Shown in pieces: positions 34,676 through 47,152 of a stretch of DNA of 64,000 bases. Origin of the DNA: Apodospora peruviana (taxonomy: Eukaryota > Ascomycota > Sordariomycetes > Sordariales > Lasiosphaeriaceae); contig JAUEDM010000002.1 of NCBI GenBank assembly GCA_033439685.1, forward strand, positions 2,604,001 to 2,668,000. The letters run 5' to 3'. Each line of letters opens with the position of its first letter. The stretch's first letter is position 1. Position numbers and translations under genes: made by a program. The notes beneath the pieces are model-generated. The model ran no database searches. It was not told where the DNA came from and was given only the letters and a program-made list of their open reading frames with translations.

Positions 34676-36746
34676 TTACACACCCATCTGTTTAATCAGA
34701 TCCGCGAGCTTGTTGGCTTCCGACTTATAATCGAGAGGCGTGGCGCCCATGACCTGATAACGGATTCTATATTTCACCCCCAAAGAGATTAGTCCATGCG
34801 ATACATTCATGACAGGGATAACCAAAAGGAAACTTACCGTTGCGTATCACCAAACGTATCCATCTTGGCACGGCACCTGAAATTCAGCTTGCGGCAGTTG
34901 GCCGCGTCGAACTCGGCCGCGAGTCGACTATCATCCATCTCGCGGAGCTCCATCAGCTCGTCGGCCGACTTGCCGTTCATGATGGTCCGCGCCGTGTCAT
35001 CAAAACAGCTGAGCCACAGCTGGCCGGTGTGGTCATTCACGTTGACGCTCATGATGTAGCGGTACTGCGGCCGGTCGTGGCTCATGTTGCACTTCTCGCA
35101 GCGCCAGGTGCCGTCGCCCATGTCCGTCACCTTCTTATTACAGCCCTCGTTGCGGCAAGCCGGATAGGCAAAGTTGTCCTGCTTGATGTAGACGATGGTC
35201 GCTTTCAGGGAGAAGTAGTCTGGGTTCTCCATGCCGAGCTTCTCGTCCTTGACCTGGGAGATGTCCTTCGAGTCATCCTTGCGGCCGGTGGCCGCGCCGA
35301 CGCCGGCCATGCTGCTGTGCGTGGCAAAGTTGTCGTTGCGGCCCGAGGCGTCGTACCAGCCCTTGAGGCGGTGCGCTTCGGCGATGTCCGGGTCGACGGC
35401 CATGGTGCCGGACGATAGGAGGGACAAGCTCCGACCGCCGAAATCGCTCACACGGGTGCCCTTGAAGGCGATGATGGACTCCGGGTTCGCGTCAAAGTTG
35501 GTCGCCGTCTTGCCCCAGATTGTCACGCGCACCGAGTAGCCCGTGTCGTCGACCAGTGTCAGCTCGCGCTTATCGTACGGCTTCTGCGTGGTCTTGGACG
35601 TGATCTGCGATACTTCCTGGACCTCCTTCAAGACACCGATAATGTCGACAGTCGCGTCCTTTTCGACCTCCTGCAGTTCCTGGATGTTGCAGAAATTGAA
35701 GCGTATTTGCGGCACCGAGCTCTGGTCCTCGGCCTTCTCGATGACGGTATCACGCTCAAAAGTGAGCTCGTAGTCGTTGGGGAGATTGCTGAACTGCTTC
35801 TTGGCAAGCTGGACCTTACACGGGCTGGAAATGTAGTACACTTGACCTTCTTGTAACAGGTCATAGTACTGGTCGCACTGATCGTTGAAGCCTGTCGCTT
35901 TGATCTCTCCGCTCTCGTCGAGAAGGTTCACGCTAAAGAGCTTGCCCTCTCCGCTTGCCTTGTGCCAGGTCTTGATTTCCGACTTGCTCGTCACTCTAGC
36001 CTTGATCGTCCACTTGTGTGCGTATGGAGAAAGAGCCTCGATGGGATAAAGTGTGCTTGTGCCATGACTGCCACCGCCGCCGCCGCCGCCGCCACCACCA
36101 CCAGCTGCGCGCGACGGCATCTTCGCAACGGGTTGTTTGTATTCCTGGGTGACCGGTTCGTGTTTGACGCCGCCACCGTAAAAGCCGGCGCCGCCGATAG
36201 TGGTATTCTGCGGCGGGGCGTCTGCCTTGGCCTCGAAGGCTACGGGTTCGCCTATCTTCTCTGGAGTGCCGAGGGATTCGATGACTTCGAGGTCAAGCAC
36301 GATCAGGATACTGGAGCCCCTGGTTAGTGACTATGATCTGATGGTTGATGGGGTTGTAGAACGTAGGTACTTTCTGCCCTTGAGCATCTGTGCTTGGTAT
36401 TGCTTGAGGCGTATGATGCAACCACGCTGAAGCTGGCCCTCGTGGACCACGCGGTTCGCCTGGGTGGCCAGCATGCACTGTACATAGTTGCGGATATCGC
36501 TGAGGACGACGCGGTACCTGTCGGGCGCACTGGCGCCGGGTGCTTTGGCGTCGAGGGTCTTGACCTGGAGAACCTGCAAGACTGGGACCGGGAATCGGGC
36601 CGCGCCGTGGTCGGGGTCCGTGAAGATGGCTCTAGACAGAGAAGTCAGATTATCATCATTACCACAGTCATCGTCATAACCCGGCTGGAGGAGGGGTGAG
36701 AGCAAACTTACTCAAACGCGCCTTGCGTTATTTGTTGCGCAGCCAT
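34676..36746 (-). CDS. RFA1: Replication protein A large subunit (RPA70/Rfa1), four exons
   Basis: Largest subunit of the heterotrimeric single-stranded-DNA-binding complex used in replication, repair and recombination. Exons 36746-36712, 36631-36371, 36319-34838 and 34766-34676 give 622 aa, as in other fungi. The N-terminal OB fold (DBD-F) covers about residues 1-130; a linker with a run of about eleven glycines follows (36071-36103); DBD-A starts at about 185 (PYAHKWTIKARVTSKSEIKTW), DBD-B at about 310 (DIIGVLKEVQEVSQI), and DBD-C at about 440 carries the zinc ribbon CRNEGC...CEKC. The last exon supplies IRYQVMGATPLDY and the trimerisation helix. Start ATG 36746 begins MAAQQITQGAFE. An ACGCGT box lies 148 bases upstream. 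Confidence 0.96.
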
Positions 36747-36893
36747 GCTGATGCTATGCAGCTTTTTGCATCTATCTTGTTGCGACAGACTGGACAATGG
36801 GCTGGTATTTGTGCTTGCAGCAACTTGGATGCAGCAGTGGAGATATTTTGAGGGAAGTACGGATTAGAGGGGACGAGGGGACAACGCGTTGGG

Positions 36894-36899
36894 GAGCGT
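36894..36899 (-). promoter_or_regulatory. MluI cell-cycle box (ACGCGT) upstream of RPA1
   Basis: ACGCGT lies 148 bases before the RPA1 ATG, inside the longer palindrome AACGCGTT. MBF (Mbp1/Swi6 family) binds this hexamer and drives S-phase genes including RFA1 in yeasts. Binding here is inference. Confidence 0.5.
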
Positions 36900-37044
36900 G
36901 GTAGCGCGTCGAGGCGAGGGGCAAAGGTTTAATTGCTAATGCCACGCACAGTGTGGATCCTTTGTGATATCGCACTATATTGCCACAATTCTGACAACGA
37001 TAACAGAACAGCAAGCAGATACTGTGAATAGGTAAGGTTACCTA

Positions 37045-37052
37045 GCACGTGC
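37045..37052. promoter_or_regulatory. E-box palindrome GCACGTGC
   Basis: CACGTG core, the site of bHLH factors, between RPA1 and the amidohydrolase; it abuts the 14-base palindrome at 37052-37065. Confidence 0.35.
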
Positions 37053-37065
37053 CTAGGTACCTAGG
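37052..37065. promoter_or_regulatory. GGTACC-centred palindrome CCTAGGTACCTAGG
   Basis: Perfect 14-base palindrome and the best copy of a motif that recurs across intergenic DNA of this window. Confidence 0.4.
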
Positions 37066-37670
37066 TAATACATCACAGAACCGACTACTATCTTTCAGTT
37101 CATGTCTGTTGACTGCCTGTATTGGCAAATATATTCCTCATGATAATCACGCCCTTGAGAACGACCTGAAGTACATGGAAGAGGATGCTCGAGATAGGCT
37201 CTACCGTCGTCAACCACCACCAGGACCCAAGAAATTCGCCGTTCTTTCCGGGGCCGGGGAAACACTTCCTGAAGCTGCCTCGCGTAACTTACAGCTCGCT
37301 TCTTCATGGAAATCCAATGTATACCAAGGAACGCCTTCCTCCACTGGTGGGCTAGCTATAACAAGGAACGAGGTGGGGTGTAACGGGTATCCAGCCTCTC
37401 AACCCCGCCATATATCGGTAAACGATGTACCGATCAGTCGAGCTCTCATGTTTATAAAAGGTGTAGACAGGTAGTACCTCGAGTCCGAAGTCGTTCAAAT
37501 ACGTGTAAAGAACGAAATACAAATAAAAGGATGGTGGTTAAACTCACAGCACACCTACCCTAATAACTGTGGCTTGTCTATGCCCCTCTTCCTCCAAAAC
37601 GCCAAACCAATACACTCACCGCTCCAACCGAGGAAACTCACCAACTGATCACCGACCTCCTTCAACCACC

Positions 37671-38800
37671 ATGGGCTCTCACTCGGAACCCGGAGATGGG
37701 TACTGCCTAATCGACTCGCACATGCACCTCTTCCCTGCATCCGAACTGACCACGCTCAACTGGTACAATCCAAAAGAAAACAGCCCGCTCGCCGACCAGC
37801 GCTCCGTGGCCGAGTACAACGCCGCCACCGGCTCGCCGCCCAATCTGCAAGGCTTCGTCTTCGTTGAAGTGGACCGCAAGAACGGCGGTGACTCCAAAGA
37901 ATGGACCTATCCACTGCAGGAAATCGCGTACCTGCGCCGCGTCGTGACCGGCACCCCAAAAGACGGGGAAGGCCACACCCCCGAGGACGCCCGGCTATGT
38001 CTGGGCCTCGTGCCTTGGGCGCCCGTCGTGCTCGGCGCCGACCAGCTGTCCAAGTACTTAAGTCAAGCCGAGAAGGAGGCCGGCCCCGAGACGTGGCGCA
38101 AGGTCAAAGGGTTCCGGTACCTGCTGCAGGACAAGCCGAACGGCACCGCTTTGAGTCAGGAGTTTATCGAGGGGCTGAAGCTGTTAGGTCAAAAAGGTTT
38201 CGTGTTTGATCTCGGCGTGGATCAGCACCGCCGGGGCCGGATCCAGCTGGAGGAGGCCGTCGAGATGATTGATCGGGCGCATGAGGGCGTGGAGAAGGAG
38301 GAGGAGAAAGTGGTGTTTATCCTGAGTAAGTGGACAGACACACACCGTTCTTTTTTCTTGATGAAGATTTGTTGATTAATTGACGGAGAACAGACCACCT
38401 CTGCAAGCCGGACATGACCATCATCAGCCAGACGGATCCGTCCTTCATCGCCTGGCGCACCGCTATGTTCACCCTCAGCAAGTGCCAGTGCACTTACATG
38501 AAGCTGAGCGGCTCCTTCAGCGAGCTGCCCGACCGGCTCAAGGCGCGCCCGGCCGAGGACATCTTTGCCGCCATAATCCCGTGGCTCGCCGTGGTCATTG
38601 CAGCCTTCGGTCCGAGTCGCATTATGTTTGGGAGCGATTGGCCCGTCTGCACCGTCGGCGTCGGCGACGATGCCTGGAAGAAGTGGGTCAAGGTGGTCGA
38701 TATGGTTTGTGATCTGGCCGGGCTGGGGGAGGAGGACCAGAGGATGCTTTGGGCGGGGACGGCGAGGGAGGCGTACAAACTTGATATTGGTAGTAGTTAG
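37671..38800 (+). CDS. Amidohydrolase-2 family metal-dependent hydrolase
   Basis: TIM-barrel hydrolase of the COG3618 type. Exons 37671-38325 and 38394-38800 give 353 aa. The metal-binding HxH is in DSHMHLFP (H17, H19); the splice (CTG-A|AC) creates VFILNHLCKPD with the conserved His 220; the last metal/catalytic Asp is in MFGSDWP (D300). This HxH...NHxxKP...GSDWP layout matches L-rhamnono-1,4-lactonase and 2-pyrone-4,6-dicarboxylate lactonase relatives, so a sugar-lactone or aromatic-lactone hydrolase is plausible; substrate cannot be set from sequence. Start ATG 37671 sits in CCACCATGG, an ideal context. Intron 38326-38393 has GTAAGT and ACAG. No neighbouring rhamnose- or aromatic-catabolism gene is present. 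Confidence 0.88.
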
Positions 38801-39432
38801 CTGAGTAGAATTGAAGAGATTAGAAGGGAGGTTGTTTTTATGAGGAGTGGTCTTTAGTCGCTCATGTTTGGTCAGCAGCCGTGTAAGCCAGCCAGCCGTC
38901 CGTACCTTGCATGCACGATGTTGTACTCGGCGACATTGCTTGATTGGGTGGGTTACCTTAGCATAGGTCTCTCTCAGGGACTGGAGTTTTTAAAACAAAA
39001 ATAGCCGGGCCTGATGATTTATTTCCGATACATCTTTCCAAAATGAGGTGCATGTATCAAAATTCTGTTCATCCTGACTCAAATTCATATGAGCTTGGGT
39101 GTCAATTGTCAACAGCCTACTCCTTGAGGTGAGTTGATATATTTTTAGTGCTAGATTCAGATGACCACAACCATGCACGTTCAGCACTTAACTTCTCGGC
39201 TGACTTTTAATACATAGTCTCTCAGCTTTAGGCCTAAAACACCAGCGATCATTAGTAAGAGAAGATGAATTTTATCTCGATCTCAGTTGCAAGCCCAGAA
39301 TTAGTGTACACGATACTTTGCCTGGTGCCTCATTATCCACTCCCCAAGCTCCACTACCCTCTCTGAGCTCACTCCATCCGCCATGACTCAAGCCACGATA
39401 CCTTTCCAAATTCTCATAAATCACACCAAAAA
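38801..39432. other. Intergenic before tRNA-Ala
   Basis: 3' flank of the amidohydrolase and 5' flank of the tRNA gene. Nothing further seen. Confidence 0.5.
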
Positions 39433-39543
39433 GGGCGTGTGGCTCAGTTGGTAGAGCGTTCGCTTAGCATCTCGACGGCTTCAAAACCCGGCGGAGAAGC
39501 AAAATATTGCGAAAGGTCCTGAGTTCGATTCTTAGCTCGTCCA
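39433..39543 (+). tRNA. tRNA-Ala (AGC) with intron
   Basis: Acceptor GGGCGTG / CTCGTCC (one U-U mismatch), D-arm GCTC...GAGC, anticodon stem TTCGC/GCGAA, loop TTAGCAT with anticodon AGC at 39466-39468, T-arm CTGAG-TTCGATT-CTTAG, discriminator A at 39543. A 38-base intron sits after A37 at about 39470-39507, the canonical tRNA intron position. Internal A box (TGGCTCAGTTGG) and B box (GAGTTCGATTC) are intact. Reads GCU (and GCC by inosine) Ala codons. Confidence 0.93.
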
Positions 39544-42500
39544 TCATCATCACAGTTTACAGATATCATCATCTGTTGATTTCCTTTTTTTCTCGTTTTT
39601 CCTAGAAAACGACCGTTTTGAAACTTGGAGGGAGACCGGTGCTTTAGCAGGTCATTCCATGTATCAAGCCGGGTGCGGGCCGATTCGGCCCGGGTTCAGG
39701 TCCATCCCCGGATCCTACCCGCGACTTGAGCATCTTCTTTTGCCTCTTCTTTTGCCTCTTCAGCCTTTGGTTGGTACGGATTTTGAAACAGAACAAAAAT
39801 CGTGTTACTTTATCTCCGACCTGCTTGGTATGCAGTGTTCAAGAGGAAGAGGAAGTTGGGAGGTGTCTGGTCTACTTGCAAAGAGACCCAACCTACGGAA
39901 CACAAATTGCGGCGCCTATCTGCGCTTACCTATATCATTATAATCTAACTGAAGCGCGGAGCGTTTACCTTATAAGGCGTGTTCCTGTTAAAAGAGGAGT
40001 ATTGTACCTCGCCATATGGTGGTGGCCGGTTGGGAAGGCCGCCTCCCGCCGCGAAGGATCCTGTTTCGATCTCCGCGATCCTGGGACCAACGACCGACCT
40101 GAAAGCGGTTGCATATCTATGTGTAAAATCTACCCCAGACAGCAAGAGAGAAAGGACCTGGCCTGCTTGTTGCGATGTTTGTCTGTCGAATATCCGGTTG
40201 TTTTACGCACTAGTTTGGTGCAGTGGTGTGGAAGGTGATCGTTTCCGATGTAAGCAATCAGGGTGAAATTCGGCGACACTTTTGGGCGCCATTCCATCCT
40301 GTTACTCTCTCGGTTCACGCGGTAGCTAATTTTGCACGGATGCCAAAGATCCTCTAACACGCCCGGTGGAGAATCGCTGTCGCAAGATTAAGGCCAGGGC
40401 ACGATCGTGTGACTCGTCTTCACTGCCTTCAGCGACGGTTAGGCTATTTTTTTCTTGTGATTGTTTCCCAATGGCGACAGGATGTTGGGATGGCCACGTA
40501 CGAGCCAGCTCGTGGCTAGGGGTGGTGATGCTTGTTTGTTTTGACCAACCAGGGGTCATCTCGTAAACCGCCGGGGAAAATGTAATGCTGGCCAAGCAAT
40601 CAATGACGGAGGTGGATGTGAAGTTTGGCCGTAATTTCCATCGGCAGTCGACATGTCAAGTTTGCAACCTGCCAGCTCTTTCAACAGAAAAGAAAGCCAA
40701 GGGGCAACGCTTGGGCAGGCGGGACGGAACAAGTCAAATGACATGGCACTTCTGCGAGAAGATCACAGCAATCAACCGTTCCATCTGCCAGCACACACAC
40801 GAGCTGCAGACACGGCATTGGAGCTTCCTTGATCTCCAGCTGCTGCTTGGCGTTGCTCCCGGGGAGGCGGAAAATCTGGGGAAAAGCGGTCAAGTTACGG
40901 GTTAATCGAAATCGGTCTGCAAGCCTGCATCACTAGCCGGAAAACTGCCCCGACATCCGGTAAATCCCCAGCTGTCAAGGCGCTGCAGGGGTGCTTTTAG
41001 GTGGATGTCACAGTGCAGAACCTGACACGTAATTGTCCGGGTTCCAGAAGAATTCTTCAAACGGCCGAGGCATTGGGCGAGGATGATGAAGCAAGCAGGA
41101 ACGGACGGACGGGAAGATCGTCGATATCGGACGGACAGGCATAATAAATCAAGGAAATAATCCCATATATGTTGTCGTAAGCATTCCTCCACCGATTGTG
41201 CGAGTTTGCAAAACTCGGTGATGGCTAACTGTGGTGGTGAAGTGTTCCGCCAACTTGAGTCAGTTGTGATTCAAGCTGTTTTCGGATTCCGGGCGGCGCT
41301 CCAATGCATTTCCCCCACGTAGTTGCACGAAACACCGGAGTCGGGGGGCCCAAAGCTGACGAGACTCGACGGTTGGGCATGCTGCTTTGCCGCCTTCATC
41401 ATGATACTGCATGTTAAGAATAGGTCGGGGCACGACAGGCACCGAGAGTGCAGTACACGTACAAGACGCCGTGTGAGCAGGAAAGCCCGGCGTTGTATGG
41501 AGATCCATAGATGTTACAGGCCGGCCCAGACATGAAAATGCCTATGGTTATCATTATTAGTGCTGGCACGACCCAAATTAAGCCGACGGAAACTCCGCCG
41601 CGATCTTGACTTGGCCATGGATCTTATGGCATGCATACGGCGGCCCCCAGATCTGTCGACGCCTGTTGTGTATGGTGGTGGTGGTGGTGCTCGATTGATA
41701 CAAACTCGGACACTCTCAAACGACTGGCGGTGAGGGAGCATGATGCGACTGCGGTCTAATCATTGTGAAAGGTGACAGAAGGGAGTCCGACCAGTCTGAT
41801 AGGATCATGAAAAAAAGGCCGAAACCCAATCTGTGAGCTGCCGAGCTCATTAGGTAAATGTCGACCAATTCAAGTCCCTGCTTTCCTTCCTACCTTTTCA
41901 TCCTTTCCCTTCCGTGTTTGGCTGAAGGCAGTCGCAAACCAGCCGCATCGTGGCCGACTTTGGAGTGACCGTGATGGAGTGGCTTTTCGGAATTCGGACG
42001 AATTAATGGAAGTACCCCACAAATGGAAAAAGCCCCCTAGCCTGAGAAATTCGCCCGGGCTGGAATCCCCAGTGACCCAGACCTTCAACCCCAATCAGGG
42101 CAAGTGGTGAAAGCGCGGGTTGCGGGTTAGCGGGATCTGGGGGCCTAGCGTGGCTGCCCCTGTCGCTGCCCCACGGGGAGAAAATTTGGGTTGCCGCCAA
42201 GTTCCAACCGCTGAAGGCCAGCACACGCCCAGCAGCTGTTCCTTCCACTCGCATCATCCATCGATCCATCCGCATCATCCCTTTCCAAGCTCCAATCCAA
42301 CCGGTCAAGGCCAACAACAGCTGGTTTCCCTGGCCCGCGCTGCTCTCGGTCAGGATTGGAACGCGATCAAAGCAACGGTACCACCACTTAGGCACTGGTA
42401 TGCACGCCCACCGCCGGTTGAGTCACTCCATCTCCCCACGGTGATGACCAACTAGGTAGACTCGAAAAGTGTCGACTGCTAACTAAGGTACCTACTCGTC

Positions 42501-43923
42501 TCACCGGCGGGATGCTGCGGCGGTCGATGGTTGTTATTCCGCCGTCTCCGGGTGCTCATACTGCCTGGTAAAGCACGCAAGGTCGTGCTTCCCGTCTTCC
42601 AGACGGCTCTCGTCATGAACGGGAGTGGCGTTGCGGCCAAATCACCGACAAAGTCTGCGTTACTCCGACTCTGCCCTGATTCAGTCAGTCAGCATCATGC
42701 CCCGGGTCAAGTAATCCGTATTTGCTTCCACTTCCAATGTTCTGTCGGACAAGAAAATAGAAGCAGCCCAGCAGGCAGCTGAACCCGACATGTAACCTGT
42801 CGGCAGGTACAAGGAAGGATTGGTGCTTCCTAGCCTTGTCGGTGTATCAGGTACATGCCTCCATGCGCCGTGGTGCTTCTGTCCAGCAGGGCAGCTCCAG
42901 ATTTTCCCAGCGATCCACCGTGGGCCGCGCCGTGTTTTAGGGCATTCCTCCTCCCCCTGATGGCTGATGCCTGCATTGGACTGTTCCTGGGACATGGGGC
43001 ATTCCTGTCTGCCTTCTGCCTTCTGTCAGTGGTGCCGTGCGCTCCAGCGTCCATCCATGTTTGACGCCGTTTCTGGTTTGCGAACATGCCTCATCATCGT
43101 GCTTGCCAGGGAGAATGGCGTGGTCCGATTAAGATGGAATCCGGGAGAAGATCCAGCGTCGGCGGACACTAGCATCGTTGCCCCCAGCCCGCCTTAACAA
43201 TCCATGGGATGATTGCTTTTTTCCTGTCAGGGCACACTCCGTGCGCGGTCGTTTGCATTTTTATGAATGAAAAAAAAGGACATGCCTCCGTACCCCCTTG
43301 CGGATAACCAGATTTCCAAGACAATCTCGGAGCTCTACAGAAAGGGGAAAAAATAAAATAAAAAATAGCCTGGGGTCGTGGTACAATACAAAAACCCTGG
43401 TGCTTCCCGCCTTCCCCAGAGTTTCCTCAATTTCTTCGCAATCTATCTTGGTCGCCCTGCTTGCTCCTGCTGTGCTGTTGTCAGCTTCCGTACCACTTCA
43501 TCTGGATCCGACCTGCCACATAAAGAACCCGGTTGGCCTTCCTGAGCCCAACTAGCCTTCCCCATACTGTTCTTTACACTGCCACTTGTCAAACGATCCA
43601 TCCCGCCGTGGTGTGTTGTGCCATAGACGCGCACAAGGAAATCAGCTTGCCATCAGCCTGCCCATCCATTCGCCGGGAACGACAACCTCGGACAAGACTA
43701 AGAGTCGGACACAGACCAACAGCCTCGTCTCCCCTTTCGGCCTGCCACGAGCTTCCTCGGGTATTAATATCGACCCCAGCTCCTCTGGCACTTTTGTTCT
43801 TTCTTTCGCTCTTTCGACAGCAAACAAACAAAAATCCCTACTCCAAAAAAAAAGAGATTTTTTTCTCAATCCCACTTGGTCTTTTGTTGTTCTAGACCTT
43901 CAGTCTCCACATCATCGTCCACA
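39544..43923. other. 4.4-kb gene-poor region
   Basis: No ORF with coding bias or recognisable domain on either strand. Motifs noted: GGTACC palindrome TAAGGTACCTA at 42484-42494, and AGGGG/CCCCT stress-type elements near 43294 and 43342. The last 500 bases are C/T-rich with A/T runs and probably form the promoter and leader of the 78-aa gene. ORFs at 39726-40238, 40585-40905 and 42120-42455 look accidental. Confidence 0.5.
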
Positions 43924-44160
43924 ATGCCGTCCCAAGTCGCTCCCATCAATATCGCCCCGGCCGCTGGCTCCCGCCGGACCGCAAACCTGATGCCCTCGCA
44001 AGACCTCTTTGCCAGCCTCAACGCAACCCTGGCCTCGCGGACCGGCCAGCTGGTAACGCCCATCCATACCATCCAGGAGAACGATTACTCGGTCCCGGCC
44101 CCGCCGCCGCCGAGTCCCGTCAGCTACAGGGACCACTGGCCTGCCTCGTTCCGCCGCTAA
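43924..44160 (+). CDS. Small 78-aa protein, unknown function
   Basis: Intronless ORF from ATG 43924 (context CACAATGCC) to TAA 44158. Not recognised. Almost every codon ends in C or G, matching the coding bias of the confident genes and unlike the DNA around it; that is the main evidence. The protein has no signal peptide or membrane segment; it contains the repeat-like NLMPSQDLFASLNATLASR, an amphipathic helix candidate, then HTIQENDYSVP, five prolines and the end SYRDHWPASFRR. The flanks are non-coding for several kilobases, and the upstream region is C/T-rich with stress-type AGGGG elements, as at highly or conditionally expressed fungal genes (inference). Confidence 0.65.
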   Translation: MPSQVAPINIAPAAGSRRTANLMPSQDLFASLNATLASRTGQLVTPIHTIQENDYSVPAPPPPSPVSYRDHWPASFRR

Positions 44161-47152
44161 GAGCTTGTCTGCTTAAGCTTCAATCCTGATTCCTTTTTTT
44201 TCACTTTATACCATGGCGTCGCGAAGGGAAACCGGCAGGGGTTTATCATTATCAATATCATCTCATACAACAACAACAGCAACAACACATAATCACCTCC
44301 TCTGATTGAGCACCTTTGTACAACTACAAACACACACAGAGAGACACGCACACGCACACTTTACAACACCACGACATCAGCCGGACGGTTGTTTTCTACA
44401 TTTTCACGGGAGTTTACAAAGGTTCCAAGACTTTTCCTCGGTTGCTCGGTTCATCCCTATGGATGGGGCACAGACAATCCATCTGTTTCGGCGGGCGGGA
44501 GATACATTGGAAGGCAGGCACGGGACCGGGACATACACAAAAAGTTGCGCGTTCGGGATATTATTTTTGCTTTTGGGATCGGTCAGAGTCAAGAGTCAGA
44601 GTGGCAGTGATGGTTGGTGTCACAAATGCAACCATCAAACACCCAACTGCTTGCTGCAAGGGTCTTTCTTCTCTCTGTTTTTTTTTCTTTGTATCTATCT
44701 ATCTACCTCAGGTACCTATTCACTTTTATTTCAACCGGCAGCAGCAAGCAAGTTGGTGGGCTGTTGGTAGCACAGCAGGCAAACATCTCCTGGTCTCTGA
44801 CCTAGTAACTGGCGTTCATCACAACTACCGTGCAATCTACAGTGCAGTTCCGTGCAGTGCTGGTGTGCTTTGGTCTGGAACCATCAATGACCCCTTAACA
44901 TGACTGCAGGCTGGACAGACAGACCGGTTGATAAGTGTGTTGCATCAGTCTTTTTTTATACATTGGCAACCCGGGTCTGTTGAAGATATACTTGAGGGTA
45001 GGCACATTGGGTATCCTACGAACACCTTCACATAAGGCAGGGCGAGCCAGTCCAAATAATATATGTGCCCCTATAAACCGTATTGTCATTCTGCTGCCTG
45101 CCTCTTTCTTCCCCCCTTTCCCTCCTAATAAGACGAACCGTGTGGTCTGCGGAGAAGTGGTGCGGCTATTCGCTTGAATCGCTTGCTTACATCGCTTCGG
45201 GGAGAAAGGAACAGGAATATTAGGAGCCGCGCCGTGATTGCGAATGGGAACTGTTGGTAACGTTGTTGCTTGCCAGCCAAGCAGTCCGAGATCAGGTAGG
45301 TAGGAGGCACTTCACCTACACCGACTGACCGACCAAAACCTTGGCACAACCTACTAGGCAATCTTCTGTACTCGGTAGGTATGCTGATGTGGGGGTCCCT
45401 TTCCTGCCTTTCCAGGCTGCCCGCCACGGCGGCGGAATAGATGGCTTATTACGGGGCGTACGGGATAGGTAGATAGGAAGGGGATGGGTGAGCGAATAAA
45501 TTTGGGGGTGGCACAGCGAGCCGACGCCCTTCCTCCCTAGGTACCTTAGCTCGTCTCCGGGAACTGTAGAACCGAACCGACGTCTGAAATGATTCCATGG
45601 GGGGACGGGAACGTCAAGGAAGAAAATACCTATCTGGAGGTGAGAGCGTGAGACCGCTGTGAGAGAAAGAAACACCCCCACGCACCCTCTCATCCTTTCA
45701 GTTACATACGCGGAAATATTAAATCAGGTTCGGGAGTGCATCGGGTTTAGTTCCCCGGGGCGGACCGCCCGCCGAGCGAGGAGCGTCGGAGATGTGACAA
45801 GGGCCGAGAAACGATTGTGGAGGAAAAGATTGTGGAGGAAAAGATGGGGGCAGCTCCGGGGGGGAAGTTACGGAGTGTGGAGTAGTTGGGGTTGTCACTC
45901 AGGTCGGAAAAGGGGAGGCCAGGGGGAGATAATGAGTTTTGGTTGTGCGCTTCGCGCGGGTGACCTCAGTGATATGTGATGGCTCTGTACCTAGGAAACA
46001 GGTGATAGTGATGTAATAAATGTCGTTGACGAAAAATATTGCAAAGATTGGCTGAAAGAAGTGTTTAATTGACCAATCGTTTGTTAGCCCATTTGTTTCT
46101 GCTTGGGGAACAGTGATAGGTAATGTCTGTCTTGGTCTATCTAAGTGGTCACTGTCTTACTGAATCCCACCAGTGGTGTCAATGGCGGATTGGATTAAAC
46201 GGCTTCCGTTGATCAGCGACGAAATGATTATTTTCTGTTTCTTTTGAGAGAAGAAGTGAAAAATGAGGGAGGGCATTCACCGAAATCCGAATCGTTCTAT
46301 GCTTTTCCACGGAGTACGTTGTGATACCACACCCATCGCATCAGGGAGTAAGATATCTCGCTCTTGAAATTAATCATGTGCTGAGCGTGTGTCTCCGGAG
46401 TTGAGAAATGGTATCGTAGATTTGATGGCCGCTATGGGCGGTTTCTGCTGTCGTCCTGCACCATCGAGGCTCTTCTTGGCTTTCTCCGGTTACACAGGAT
46501 AAAGGACAGCCGGTCAGTCAAAGGCGCACATCATTGCCATTACCTTCACTGTATCTTTTGCTACGTCACTTTAGGACCAAGACATAACGGTGAGATAACA
46601 GTGGATGATATGGCAATGATTTGGGATTTCTGGACCGGATAACACAACAGTAAGATGGGTTGTCAGCGATGTTTGTCTGCCAGGAACCAGCCCGATTCGC
46701 CGGTTGGTTCACCTTAGCTGACCTCAGCTCACCGGGGAATATAAAAGAACGCCGTTATTCGCTGCTTGGTCGTGGGGTTTGCGAAGTATGGTGACGAGCA
46801 GGTACTACCCAAACCTGCATAATCTAGACTTTTGGCCGGGTGGAATTACATTATATAGATGCCACGTCCCATGCTGTCAATCCCCGCGAGATAATCGAGG
46901 CGAATACAGATCGACAGCTGGGATCCATCGTCGCCATCTGGCAAGGGCTGATTGCCACCAAGCATAAGTCCACCACAACGTCGAGTTCACCTCATCGGAG
47001 GAAGAAAAGATAGATAAAGCAGTTTAAACGCAATAAGAATGGAAAAAAAGACCGTAAAAAGGCAAAAGTTCAGTCAACGGATATGCGGTGTCCGGCCGCC
47101 TCTTGACTTGTTGAAAAACCGTCCTACCGGTTTTATATGCCCGCGAGAAGTG
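44161..47152. other. 3-kb gene-poor region
   Basis: Begins with a probable 3' UTR of the 78-aa gene (AC- and CA-rich near 44270-44360). GGTACC-type motifs at 44708-44718 and 45537-45549. No coding region supported. Confidence 0.5.

Larger units (their letters stand above)
36747..37670. other. Divergent promoter, RPA1 and amidohydrolase
   Basis: Holds an MluI box at 36894, an E-box palindrome at 37045 and a 14-base palindrome at 37052-37065. An ORF at 37175-37474 (in a longer frame from 37049) lacks codon bias and similarity. Confidence 0.55.

Noticed and set aside
37049..37474. 141-codon ORF between RPA1 and the amidohydrolase
   Set aside because: It begins at a non-ATG codon, lacks third-position G/C bias and overlaps a promoter with clear regulatory palindromes.
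39726..40238. 170-codon ORF after tRNA-Ala
   Set aside because: Irregular composition rich in Cys, Arg and Trp, no codon bias, no domain, no splice partners.
44306..44903. Overlapping ORFs of 154 and 195 codons
   Set aside because: Located in the likely 3' UTR of the 78-aa gene; AC-repeat-derived His/Thr runs and no bias.
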